NCBI RefSeq assembly: GCF_009765355.1
Contig: NZ_VTHK01000068.1
Coordinates: forward strand, 1-43,568
Reading direction: 5' to 3'
Length of the DNA stretch: 43,568 bases
Source of the DNA: Amycolatopsis anabasis
GTDB lineage: Bacteria; Actinomycetota; Actinomycetes; Mycobacteriales; Pseudonocardiaceae
The position numbers and the translations under genes are program-made. Positions 22,585 through 31,300 of the stretch are shown here, one piece after another. Below the pieces are notes generated by a model, which did not search any database, was not told the DNA's origin, and worked only from the letters and a program-made list of their open reading frames with translations. Within the stretch, counting starts at the first letter, position 1, and the number at the start of each line of letters is the position of its first letter.

Positions 22585-22629
22585 GCGAGGGACCTTTACT
22601 CCGGTTGAACCGTAGTAAAGCTCCCTTGC
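22585..22629. repeat. 45-base imperfect palindrome (hairpin element)
   Basis: The arms around CGGTTGAACCG pair along nearly the whole length, with only four mismatched pairs (GCGAGGGACCTTTACTCCGG against CCGTAGTAAAGCTCCCTTGC). It lies in the about 300-base gap between the YbaB-like and HMG-CoA lyase genes, which holds nothing else I can identify apart from a weaker partly overlapping IR just before it (22551-22573, GATAGGAAGG / CCTTCGCTATC). Confidence 0.75.
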
Positions 22630-22683
22630 TGCCGCCGCCGAGCGCGCCGTGGCCCCGGGCGTCGAAGGGGGCTTCGGTGAACG

Positions 22684-23628
22684 TCAGCCCGCCAGTGCCT
22701 TGACCACCCGGGACGGGCTCGGCCGGCCGAGCCGCTCGGCCATCCACGCGCTCGTGGTCACCAGCGCGTCCAGGTCGACCCCGTGTTCGATGCCGAGGCC
22801 GTCCAGCATCCACACGAGATCCTCGGTCGCCAGGTTCCCGGTCGCCGATTCGGCATACGGGCAGCCCCCGAGCCCGCCCGCCGACGAGTCCACAGTGGAC
22901 ACGCCGAGGCGGAGCGCGGCGAGCGTGTTCGACAGGGCCTGGCCGTAGGTGTCGTGGAAGTGCACGGCCAGCCGGTCGACCGGCACCCCGGCCCCGGCGA
23001 ACCCGGCCAGCAGCCGCTCCACCTGGCCGGGCGTGGCCACGCCGATCGTGTCGCCGAGCGAGAGCTGCGAGCAACCGAGCTCCAGCAGCCGGGTGCCCAC
23101 CCGCACCACCTGCTCGGCGTCCACCGCGCCCTCCCACGGATCGCCGAAGCACATCGACAGGTAGCCGCGCACGTCGAGCCCGGCCTCGCGGGCCCGGGAC
23201 ACGACCGGCGCGAACATGGCGAACTGGGAGTCCACAGTGGAGTTCAGGTTGCGCTTGGCGAACGTCTCGGTGGCGCTGCCGAAGACGGCGATGTGCGCCA
23301 CCCCGGCGGCGAGCGCCCGGTCCAGGCCCCGCTCGTTCGGCACCAGCACCGGATACCGCACGCCGTCCCGGCGGCGCAGCCCGGCGAGCAGTTCCTCCGC
23401 GTCGGCGAGCTGCGGCACCCACTTCGGGTGCACGAAACTCGTCGCCTCCAGGGTGGTCAGCCCCGCCCCGGCCAGCCGGTCCAGGAATTCCAGCTTCACC
23501 TCGACCGGGACGACGGTCTGCTCGTTCTGCAGCCCGTCGCGGGCGCCGACCTCCCAGATCGTGACCCTCGACGGCAACCCGGACTCCGACGGCACCCGTT
23601 CGGGCAGCCCGACCTCGCGCGCGCCCAT
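22684..23628 (-). CDS. Hydroxymethylglutaryl-CoA lyase
   Basis: A 314-residue HMGL-like TIM-barrel enzyme. Motifs: VTIWEVGARDGLQNEQTVVP (substrate/metal Arg-Asp), ATSFVHPKWVPQLADAEELL, DTIGVATPGQVERLLAGFAG and the signature GGLGGCPYAESATGNLATED with the catalytic-loop Cys. It cleaves 3-hydroxy-3-methylglutaryl-CoA to acetoacetate and acetyl-CoA in leucine catabolism. It follows the PH-domain gene by 4 bases, so the two are co-transcribed despite unrelated roles. Two TCCACWGTGGA palindromes (22889, 23231) lie in this gene, both encoding Ser-Thr-Val-Asp. Confidence 0.93.
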   Translation of the reverse strand: MGAREVGLPERVPSESGLPSRVTIWEVGARDGLQNEQTVVPVEVKLEFLDRLAGAGLTTLEATSFVHPKWVPQLADAEELLAGLRRRDGVRYPVLVPNERGLDRALAAGVAHIAVFGSATETFAKRNLNSTVDSQFAMFAPVVSRAREAGLDVRGYLSMCFGDPWEGAVDAEQVVRVGTRLLELGCSQLSLGDTIGVATPGQVERLLAGFAGAGVPVDRLAVHFHDTYGQALSNTLAALRLGVSTVDSSAGGLGGCPYAESATGNLATEDLVWMLDGLGIEHGVDLDALVTTSAWMAERLGRPSPSRVVKALAG

Positions 23629-23632
23629 CCCG

Positions 23633-24208
23633 TCAGCGCCGCCCTCGCCCGCGCGGCGGCGGGTCCTGCCGGTACTCCGGCTCCGGGCCGGGATCGGCGT
23701 CGCGGCCGTAGTCGTCGTACGGGTTGTCGTTGACCTCGCGGTAGATCAGCGTGTGCACCCGCTCGACGCGCGGGATGTCGTCGAAGCGCAGCGGCTCGTC
23801 CGACGCCGATTCGATGATCAGCGTGCCGCAGCCGAACACCCGGTCCAGCAGGCCGTGCTCGAACTGCACGCTGTTGATCCGGGTCAGCGGGATGTCGATG
23901 CCGGTGCGCTTGACCACGCCCTCACGAGCGATCAGCCGGTCCGTGGTCACGATGAAATGCGTGGTGCGCCAGCGCACGAACGGGGTCAGGAACAGCCACA
24001 CGATCAGCAGCAGCGCCACCGCGCCGATCGCGATCAGCGAGACCATGTCCCACGGCGGGTCGACGTCCTTGGCCAGCAGCGCCAGCCAGATCCCGGCGGC
24101 CAGCGTGACGATCAGGACGAGGAACGGCCAGATGAGCATCTTGAAGTGCGGATGACTGTGCACTACGACGCGCTCGCCTTCGCTGAGCAGATCGTCTGGA
24201 TAGGCCAC
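23633..24208 (-). CDS. PH-domain (bPH2) membrane protein
   Basis: A 191-residue protein from GTG 24208 (VAYPDDLLSEGERVVVHSHP), chosen because related actinobacterial proteins start at this motif and GGGGAG lies upstream; the frame is open further, to 24244. Two hydrophobic segments (about 24-42, 54-76) anchor it, and a bacterial PH domain follows (FIVTTDRLIAREGVVKRTGI, PLTRINSVQFEHGLLDRVFG, GTLIIESASDEPLRFDDIPR). The C-terminus is charged and Pro-rich. It is widely conserved in actinobacteria; the function is not established. Confidence 0.88.
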   Translation of the reverse strand: MAYPDDLLSEGERVVVHSHPHFKMLIWPFLVLIVTLAAGIWLALLAKDVDPPWDMVSLIAIGAVALLLIVWLFLTPFVRWRTTHFIVTTDRLIAREGVVKRTGIDIPLTRINSVQFEHGLLDRVFGCGTLIIESASDEPLRFDDIPRVERVHTLIYREVNDNPYDDYGRDADPGPEPEYRQDPPPRGRGRR

Positions 24209-24311
24209 CTCGAACGCTCCCCGTACTCGTGTCCTCGGGCTCACCGCCTGCTGCTGGGCTCACCGTACCGGCGATCCGGCCCGGTGAACCCGACGACACC
24301 GCAAATCACGG

Positions 24312-25133
24312 TCAGTCGTCGGCCACCTGCGGCCGCAGGTGCACCACGTCGCCCGCGAACACCGTGCGCCGCTGCCCGTCCGCGGTGGTGAGCAGCAGCT
24401 GACCAGCGGTGTCGACGTCCACGGCCGTGCCGTGCAGCGCGCTCCCGTTCGGCATGATGATCTTCACGTCCTGGCCGATCGTGGCGCAGCGCTCGCGGTA
24501 CTCCGGGAGCAGCCCGGACCGGGCGAGGCTGCCGCCCGCGGTCCGCCAGCGGCGCTCCCGTTCGGCGAACGCGGTCAGCAGGATCGCGGCGAGTTCGGTG
24601 CGGTCGGTGCTGCTCGCGCCCTGCTCGGCCAGCGAGGTCGGCGGCAGCCCGCCCGGCCCCGGTTTCACCGGCTCGCGCGGCGGCCGCACGTTCAGCCCGA
24701 TGCCGAGCACCACGGCGAGTTCCTCGGACGACACCGCCTCGGCCAGGATCCCGGCGCATTTCGCGCGGTCCGGTCCGGCCAGCACGTCGTTCGGCCACTT
24801 CAGCACCGCGGGCACGCCCAGCCGGTCGGTCAGGTCCAGCACGGCGAGCCCGGCGACGAGCGCCAGCGAGCCGAGTTCGGCGAAGGTCACCTCGCGCGGG
24901 CGCAGCAGCACGCTCAGGTAGATGCCCGCCCCTTTGGGCGAACTCCAGCTCCGCGCCCGGCGGCCGACCCCGGCCGTCTGCTCCTCGGCGATCAGCACGG
25001 TCCGGTCCTCGGCGTCCTCGGCGGCAGCCGCCCGCAGGTCGGCGTTGGTGGAGCCGGTGGTCGGCACCACGTCCACGACCGCGTACCGGTCCCCGAGTTC
25101 GGCCCGCAAGCGGCGGGCGTCGATCTCCTGCAT
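24312..25133 (-). CDS. birA: Biotin--[acetyl-CoA-carboxylase] ligase (BirA without DNA-binding domain)
   Basis: A 273-residue enzyme. The catalytic domain carries STNADLRAAAAED, LIAEEQTAGVGRRARSWSSP (GRxGR-like loop as GVGRRARSW), KGAGIYLSVLLRP, VLKWPNDVLAGPDRAKCAGI (KWPND) and VVLGIGLNV; the small C-terminal domain has GTAVDVDTAGQLLLTT. It joins biotin to carboxylase carrier proteins through biotinyl-AMP. There is no N-terminal helix-turn-helix, so it is the monofunctional type. A TACGCT box lies 6 bases before ATG 25133, so the mRNA may be leaderless. Confidence 0.93.
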   Translation of the reverse strand: MQEIDARRLRAELGDRYAVVDVVPTTGSTNADLRAAAAEDAEDRTVLIAEEQTAGVGRRARSWSSPKGAGIYLSVLLRPREVTFAELGSLALVAGLAVLDLTDRLGVPAVLKWPNDVLAGPDRAKCAGILAEAVSSEELAVVLGIGLNVRPPREPVKPGPGGLPPTSLAEQGASSTDRTELAAILLTAFAERERRWRTAGGSLARSGLLPEYRERCATIGQDVKIIMPNGSALHGTAVDVDTAGQLLLTTADGQRRTVFAGDVVHLRPQVADD

Positions 25134-25212
25134 GCGCCCAGCGTATTGAATCCGGCGTAATTCCACGCTTTCGAGTTCGTTGTCAGCATGTGGACGCCGA
25201 GCAGCCATCTTC

Positions 25213-25218
25213 TACGCT
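25213..25218 (+). promoter_or_regulatory. Possible -10 box, leaderless NlpC/P60 transcript
   Basis: TACGCT ends 7 bases before GTG 25226, and no Shine-Dalgarno lies before this start, the usual picture of a leaderless actinobacterial mRNA. No clear -35 box is visible. Confidence 0.35.
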
Positions 25219-25225
25219 CACCCCG

Positions 25226-26257
25226 GTGACGACCTCGCCGATGAAGACCTGGGCCCGGGGCGCGATCGGGCGCGCGTTGATCGCGCTGATCCTGGTGGGC
25301 GCGCTGGTGACCTGCGGCTGGCTGCTGATCCGCGACCCCGCCCAGCCCGAGCAGGCGACGGCCGCCGCCGCGGCGGCGGCCGGGGGCACCGGCGGCGGGG
25401 CCGTGCCGTCGGGGCCGTCCGTGCTGGAGGCCAGCGCGCCGGTGCAGGCGCAGGCGCCGCGGCAGACCGGCGGCGAACTCGACGCCTGGGCCGCGGGCCT
25501 GTCCCCCGCCCTGGACATCCCGGCGCCCGCGCTCGTCGGCTACGCGACCGGCGAACTCACCCTGCGCAAGGAGCGCCCCGGCTGCCACCTGTCCTGGGTG
25601 ACCCTGGCCGGGATCGGCAAGGCCGGCACCGACCACGGCCGGTCCCGCGGTGGCGCGGACGTCCTCGGCACCGGGAAACCGGGCCTGCGCACCATCGGCG
25701 ACGCCGCGGTGGCCGCGGGCCGCTCGCTCTGCGCCTCCGGCGCCGACCTGGGCACCGGCAAGGGCTGGTGGAAGGCGATCGCCGGGTTCAAGGACGCGGA
25801 TCTGTTCCGCCAGCAGGTACTCGGCAACGCGCAGCTGTACTCGACCCTCTCGGTGACCCCGGCGCTGGCCGAGGGCCGCGCGGCGCGCGCGGTCCGGTTC
25901 GCCCTCGACCAGCTCGGCCTGCCGTACGTCTGGGGCGGCAACGGCCCGGACAGCGGTTCGGCCGGTTTCGACTGCTCGGGGCTGACCAAGGCGGCCTACG
26001 AAAGCGCGGGCCTCCAGCTGCCGCGCACCGCGGACAGCCAGTTCCGGTCGACCCCGCCGGTTCCGCTCAATGAGGAGCCGAAGCTGGGCGATCTGGTCTT
26101 CTACGGCAGCCCGGCGACCCGGATCCACCACGTCGGCCTCTACCTCGGCAACGGCATGATGATCAACGCGCCGACCGAGGGGCAGGCGATCCAGATCCAC
26201 ACGTACCACACCAGGGGCGACGACTACACGGGCGCGGGCCGCCCGGAAGCCCGCTGA
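25226..26257 (+). CDS. NlpC/P60 peptidoglycan hydrolase, membrane-anchored or secreted
   Basis: A 343-residue protein if started at GTG 25226; GTG 25190 and ATG 25241 are alternatives. A positively charged start and one hydrophobic segment (ALIALILVGALVTCGWLLI, about 16-34) act as signal or anchor. An Ala/Gly linker and a domain of about 150 residues precede the NlpC/P60 domain (about 220-325), with catalytic Cys near residue 250 in SAGFDCSGLTKAAYESAG and the His in TRIHHVGLYLGNGMMINAPT. It should cleave peptidoglycan stem peptides. The BtrH-like gene follows after 5 bases. Confidence 0.88.
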   Translation: MTTSPMKTWARGAIGRALIALILVGALVTCGWLLIRDPAQPEQATAAAAAAAGGTGGGAVPSGPSVLEASAPVQAQAPRQTGGELDAWAAGLSPALDIPAPALVGYATGELTLRKERPGCHLSWVTLAGIGKAGTDHGRSRGGADVLGTGKPGLRTIGDAAVAAGRSLCASGADLGTGKGWWKAIAGFKDADLFRQQVLGNAQLYSTLSVTPALAEGRAARAVRFALDQLGLPYVWGGNGPDSGSAGFDCSGLTKAAYESAGLQLPRTADSQFRSTPPVPLNEEPKLGDLVFYGSPATRIHHVGLYLGNGMMINAPTEGQAIQIHTYHTRGDDYTGAGRPEAR

Positions 26258-26262
26258 GCGCC

Positions 26263-27249
26263 GTGCTCGTCGAGGGTGTTTCCGCGCACGGCACCGAACA
26301 CTGCGAGACCAGCGCGCTGGGAGTGCTCCTGCGGCACGAGGGGCTGGACCTGTCCGAGCCGATGCTGTTCGGCCTCGGCTCGGGGCTCGCCTTCCTCTAC
26401 TGGGACGCCAAAAGCATGGACTTCCCGTTCCTGGGCGGCCGGGTCAAACCCTTCGAACTGACCAGGAACCTCGCCGACCGGCTGGGGCTGCGCCTGGACG
26501 TCCGGGAAACCACCTCCCCGCGGCGGGCGTGGCAGACCGTGGTGGAGCCGATCGGCGCGGGGCGTCCGGTGGGGCTGCAACTCGACAGCTACCACCTGGA
26601 GTACTTCACCTCGAAGATCCATTTCGGCGGCCACATCGTGGCCCTGTACGGCTACGACGACGAACGCGCCCACCTGGTGGACACCCGGCAGCAAGGCGGG
26701 GCGGTGACCACGAGCCTGGCCAGCCTGGCCGCGGCGAGGTCCGAACGCGGCCCGATGACCGCGAAGAACCGGTCCTTCACGATCCGCGTGCCCGATGCGC
26801 TGCCCCCACTGCGGGACCTGGTGGTCCCCGCGATCCGGGCTTGCGCGGAGAACTTCCTCGACCCGCCGATCGCGAACCTGGGCCACCGCGGGATCGACAA
26901 GGCGAGCAAGCTGGTCCGGACCTGGCTCGACCGCGCCGAAGACCCGCGGCGGGACCTTCCGCTCGCCGCCACCCTGATGGAGCGGGCCGGGACCGGCGGC
27001 GCCCTGTTCCGCAACCTCTACCGCGATTTCCTCGGCGAGTGCACGCGATTGATCGACGATCGGGGACTCCACTCCGGGCAACAACGGTACGCCGAAGCCG
27101 CCGCGTTGTGGTCCGAAGTCGCCGGGCTGATCACGGCGGCCGGGGAGACCGGCGACGCGCACCACCTCGAGCGGGCGAGCGCCGTGCTCGCCGACCTGGC
27201 GCGGCTGGAACGGGACGCCATGCGCACCCTGGCCGCGCTCCGGCCGTGA
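26263..27249 (+). CDS. BtrH_N/DUF4872 papain-like protein
   Basis: A 328-residue protein from GTG 26263. The N-terminal about 140 residues are a BtrH_N domain: GVSAHGTEHCETSALGVLLR (nucleophile candidate Cys14), FGLGSGLAFLYWD, and FGGHIVALYGYDDERAHLVD with the His-Asp pair. The rest is DUF4872-like: ALPPLRDLVVPAIRACAENF, HRGIDKASKLVRTW, ERAGTGGALFRNLYRDFLGE. BtrH transfers an acyl-amino acid from a carrier protein to an aminoglycoside in butirosin synthesis; relatives with this domain pair occur in natural-product loci. No carrier protein or biosynthetic genes are near, so the substrate is unknown. Confidence 0.85.
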   Translation: MLVEGVSAHGTEHCETSALGVLLRHEGLDLSEPMLFGLGSGLAFLYWDAKSMDFPFLGGRVKPFELTRNLADRLGLRLDVRETTSPRRAWQTVVEPIGAGRPVGLQLDSYHLEYFTSKIHFGGHIVALYGYDDERAHLVDTRQQGGAVTTSLASLAAARSERGPMTAKNRSFTIRVPDALPPLRDLVVPAIRACAENFLDPPIANLGHRGIDKASKLVRTWLDRAEDPRRDLPLAATLMERAGTGGALFRNLYRDFLGECTRLIDDRGLHSGQQRYAEAAALWSEVAGLITAAGETGDAHHLERASAVLADLARLERDAMRTLAALRP

Positions 27250-27258
27250 ACCCCACCG

Positions 27259-27296
27259 CGGCCGAGCCCGGCCGGAACGGTGACCGGGCTCGGCCG
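27259..27296. terminator. Bidirectional stem-loop between convergent genes
   Basis: GGCCGAGCCCGG (27260-27271) pairs perfectly with CCGGGCTCGGCC (27284-27295) around a 12-base loop, with one more C-G pair outside, midway between the BtrH-like stop and the convergent PE-PPE gene stop. Confidence 0.7.
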
Positions 27297-27300
27297 GGGC

Positions 27301-28077
27301 TCAGTTCGCCGGGTGGGGCGGGCGGCAGTTCTGCCGCGGCAACCGCTCCGAGGCGTTGGTGTACACGCCGTCGGCGAGGGTGTCCTCCATAATGGACCGT
27401 CCGTCGGCCGGCCTGGCCCACTGGTAGCACTGGTGCTGGGCGAAGTACCCGCCCGCGGCTTCCGGGGTGTCGAAGTGGCAGACCCCGTCGGTCTCGATGC
27501 AGTACCGGATGAACGGGATGCCGCCGAAGTCCTCGCGGCCCGGCCCGAACGAGACGTACCCGCCGAACGGCGACGGCGCGCCGGTGCCGGGCGGCAGCAC
27601 CGCGCTGATGCCGCGTCCCGGCGGCCCGACCGGCTGCATCGGGTCGGCGTAGATCTTCGCGGTGAACCGGGACTTGTCCACCCCGAGGTTCCCGTCGGCG
27701 ATGTCGTTCAGCACCCGGTTCGCGACGAGCGCGCCCTGCGAGTAGCCGACCACGGTGAACTCGGCGCCCTGGTTCTCGTTGAAGGAATCCTGGACCACGC
27801 GCTTGGCCTCTTCGTGGCCGATCGCCACGCTCTGGTCCATCGGCGTCTGGTCGCAGCCGGGCAGTCCCGCGGCCCCGGCCGGGTACCGCACGACCTTCCG
27901 GATGCCGCCGCCCAGCCAGGCGTCGTTGTACACGGTCGCGCCGCCGTCGCAGGTGCCACCGATGAGGATGTAGTAGTGGGCCTCCTGGGCTTGTGCCGCC
28001 GGCGTCGTCGCGCCGAACAGTCCGGCGACGAGCGCCGCGACGGCCGCGCCGATCAAGGCCCCCCTTGACTTCTTCAC
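27301..28077 (-). CDS. Secreted PE-PPE-domain serine hydrolase (cutinase-like)
   Basis: A 258-residue protein with an N-terminal Sec signal peptide (MKKSRGALIGAAVAALVAGL, cleavage probably after AAQA at 30). The mature part is an alpha/beta hydrolase of the PE-PPE type: IGGTCDGGATVYNDAWLGGG, then the nucleophile elbow VVGYSQGALVANRVL (Ser113), DPMQPVGPPGRG and YCIETDGVCHFDTPE. In mycobacteria this domain acts on acyl esters of cell-wall lipids; here an esterase or acyltransferase role at the cell surface is likely. Cys pairs (C43/C75, C198/C204 region) may form disulfides. Confidence 0.87.
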   Translation of the reverse strand: MKKSRGALIGAAVAALVAGLFGATTPAAQAQEAHYYILIGGTCDGGATVYNDAWLGGGIRKVVRYPAGAAGLPGCDQTPMDQSVAIGHEEAKRVVQDSFNENQGAEFTVVGYSQGALVANRVLNDIADGNLGVDKSRFTAKIYADPMQPVGPPGRGISAVLPPGTGAPSPFGGYVSFGPGREDFGGIPFIRYCIETDGVCHFDTPEAAGGYFAQHQCYQWARPADGRSIMEDTLADGVYTNASERLPRQNCRPPHPAN

Positions 28078-28154
28078 GCTATCGTCCTTTCCGCGCTGAG
28101 CACGCTCTTCGGGTACGGGGGCCGGACGCTAGTGACGGGCGCTGAAATCCCGAT

Positions 28155-28179
28155 GAAAGGCGCGGTCGGGGCGCCTTTC
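28155..28179. repeat. Hairpin in the leader upstream of the first AfsR-like gene
   Basis: GAAAGGCGC (28155-28163) and GCGCCTTTC (28171-28179) form a perfect 9-bp stem with a 7-base loop inside the 234-base region between the PE-PPE gene and the AfsR-like gene. It may be an attenuator or an interspersed repeat. Confidence 0.55.
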
Positions 28180-28311
28180 GCCCGGATCGCCGCGCTCGCG
28201 TTGCGCCGCACGGACTACGCTGTTGAGCCGAACGGTCCCGCTTGCGCGGTTCCGCTTGAATCATCTGTCCGCGATCGCTATCCCAAGGTGACAGCGGTTA
28301 AGGGGGGCGTG

Positions 28312-31300
28312 GTGGCGGTCGAATTTCGTCTGCTGGGCGGGGTCGAGGCGAAAGTGGACGGCCGCCCAGTCGATCTCGGCCACGCCCGGCGCCAATGCGT
28401 CCTGGTGGCGCTGCTGGTCGAGGCCAACCACGCGGTCTCGGTCGAGCAGCTGATCGACCGGGTCTGGGCGGAGGATCCGCCGAACCGGGCCCGCAACGCG
28501 CTCCACGGTTACCTGGGCAAGCTGCGGGGCGCCCTGGCCGGCGCGCCGGGGGTGGCGATCAACCGGAGCCCGGGCGGTTACGTGCTGACCGCGGACGAGC
28601 AGTCGGTGGACCTGCACCGCTTCCGGCACCTGCTGGCCCAGGCCCGGGCCGCCGAGGACGACCGCGCCCTGGCGCTCTACCAGCAGGCGCTGGACCTGTG
28701 GCAGGGCGAGGCGTTCGCCGGGCTGGACAGCACCTGGGTGGCCACCGTGCGCTCGGCCCTGGACCAGGAGCGGCTGGCCGCCGAACTCGACCACACCGAC
28801 GTCCGGCTGCGCCTCGGCCAGCACGCCGAACTGCTGCCCGCGCTGTCCGCCCAGGCCGAGCGGCGGCCGCTGGACGAGCGGCTGGCCGGTCAGCTGCTGC
28901 TCGCGTTGTACCGCGCCGGCCGCCAGGCCGAGGCGCTGGCGCACTACGAGCGCACCCGCCTCCGCCTGGCCGAGGAACTGGGCGCCGACCCCAGCCCGCC
29001 GCTGCGGGAACTGCACCAGCGGATCCTGCGCTCGGACCAGACCCTGGCGCACGCCCCGGCCACCGAGCCGCCGCCGCGCAACGATCTGCCCGGCGATGTC
29101 GCCGATTTCACCGGCCGCGAAAGCGAAATCCGCCGGTTGTTCGCCGCGGTGGCGGACGCGGACCGGACCGGCGTGACGGTGGCGATCTCGGCGATCGACG
29201 GGATGGCCGGGGTCGGCAAGACCGCCCTGGCGCTGCGGGTCGCCCACCACCTGGCCGACCGCTATCCCGACGGGCAGCTGTTCCTGGACCTGCACGGGCA
29301 CGCCGAGGGCCGGCAGCCGGTGGCGCCCGCGACCGCGCTGGCCGGTCTGCTGCGCGCGGTCGGCGTGCCCATCGAGGAGATCCCCGATTCGGTGGCGGAA
29401 CGCGCCTCGCGGTGGCGGGCCGAACTGGCCAAGCGCAAGGTCCTGGTGGTGCTGGACAACGCGGCGGACGCGGCCCAGGTCCGGCCGCTGCTGCCCGGCG
29501 CGGCCGGTTCGCTGACCCTGATCACCAGTCGCCGCCGCCTCCCCGAACTGGACACCACGTGCTCGCTGTCCCTGGAGCTGCTGCCCCCGGACGACGCGGT
29601 CGAGTTGTTCACCCGCGTCGCCGGCCCGCGGCGGGCCGCGGCCGAACCCGGCGCGGTCGCCGAGGTCGCCCGGCTGTGCGGGTACCTGCCGCTGGCGCTG
29701 CGGATCGCCGCCGCCCGGTTGCGCACCCGGCCCGCCTGGTCGGTGGCCCATCTGGCGGACCGGCTGGGGGACGAGCAGCGGCGGCTGGCCGAACTGTCGG
29801 CCGGGGACCGCAGCGTCGCCGCCGCGTTCGCCCTGTCCTACCAGCACCTCGCCCCGGAGCGGCAACGCCTGTTCCGCCTGCTGGGGCTGGTTCCCGGACC
29901 GCACTGGGACGCCTACCTGGCCGCCGCCCTGACCGGCGCCCCGGTCGCCGACGCCGAGGACGGCCTGGAGCAGCTCCTGGACGTCCACCTGCTCACCCAG
30001 CCCGCCGCCGGGCGCTACCAGCTGCACGATCTGCTCGCCGAGCACGCCCACGCCGTCGCCCTCCAGGAGGAACCGGCGGAAAGCCGGAACGCCGCCGTCG
30101 ACCGGATGCTGCGCTACTACCGCACCGCCGGGGCCCGCGCGGTGGAGACGGGCTTCCCGGTGCCCGGCCTCACCGACCGCTTCGAGAGCGCCACCGCCAC
30201 CACCGATCTGCCGGAGTTCACCGGCGACCGGAGCCTCACCTGGCTGAGGACCGAACGCCCCAACCTGGCCGCCGCCCACCGGCTGGTGCCGGACACCTCC
30301 GGCACGTTGCCGCTGCGGCTGGACCTGCTGGCGTTGCTGTCGTTCGCGCAGTGCTTCGGCGGGCAGGGGGTGGAGGGCATCGACACCACCCGGCAGCTGC
30401 TGGCGCTGATCCCGCCCGGCGACGACCTCCGCCGGATGACCGCGATCAAGCTGTGCGCCACGGTCGAACGGCTCCTCGGCTCGCCGGGCACGGCCAAGTC
30501 GTTGCTGCTCGGCGAACTCTCCCGGTTGCCGCAGCAGCGCGCGGCCGAGGCGGCCCCGCTGTACCTGCGGCTGGTGGTGGAACACCTCAGCACGGGCGAG
30601 GTGGCGGAGGCGGACCCGCTGCTGGACGTGCTGGACGCCATGGAACTGGGCACCACCGTGCGGTTCATCGTGGCCGTGTTCCGGGCGATGGCCGCCTACC
30701 TCTCCGGGGACATCCCCGCGACACTGTCCCGATTGGACAGTGCCGACCGGCTGATCCGGGAGCCGAACCCGGCGACGACCACCATCTGGCTCGAGCCCGC
30801 GGCCTTCCTGTGCTGGGTGGAGGTGAAGGCGGGCCGCTGGGACAGCGGGCTGGCCAGGATGGACCGCACGATCGAGATCGCCCGGGCGAGCGGTCAGAAC
30901 TACGTGCTGGAGAAGCACGTGGTGGCCTCCCTCAGCGCCGCGAAAGCGTTCGTGGTGGCCCGGATGGGCCGGTTGGCCGAGGCGACCGCGCTGGCCGCGG
31001 AGGCGGTCGCCATCGCGCGGCGGATCGATCTGCCGGAAACCATGATGTCGACGCTGTCCGCGCAGACGCTGGTGCTGAGCTGGACCGGGGACCACGACCG
31101 CGCGCTGCGCGCCGGGGCCGAAGCGGCGAGCCTCGCCCGGTCGCGCCAGGACTGGACGTCGATCATCGCCCGCTGCGCGCCCGGGCTGGCGAAGATCTAC
31201 GCCGGGGACCTCGACGCCGGGCGGGCGAGCGCGCAGGCCGCGTGCGACGAGTACGAGTTCGTGGTCCGGGACGAGACCGAGATACTCGTCGTGCTGGAAG

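Noticed and set aside
30722..30742. Inverted repeat CACTGTCC/GGACAGTG inside the first AfsR-like gene
   Set aside because: A short coding-region palindrome with no promoter or terminator context; not enough to call a site.
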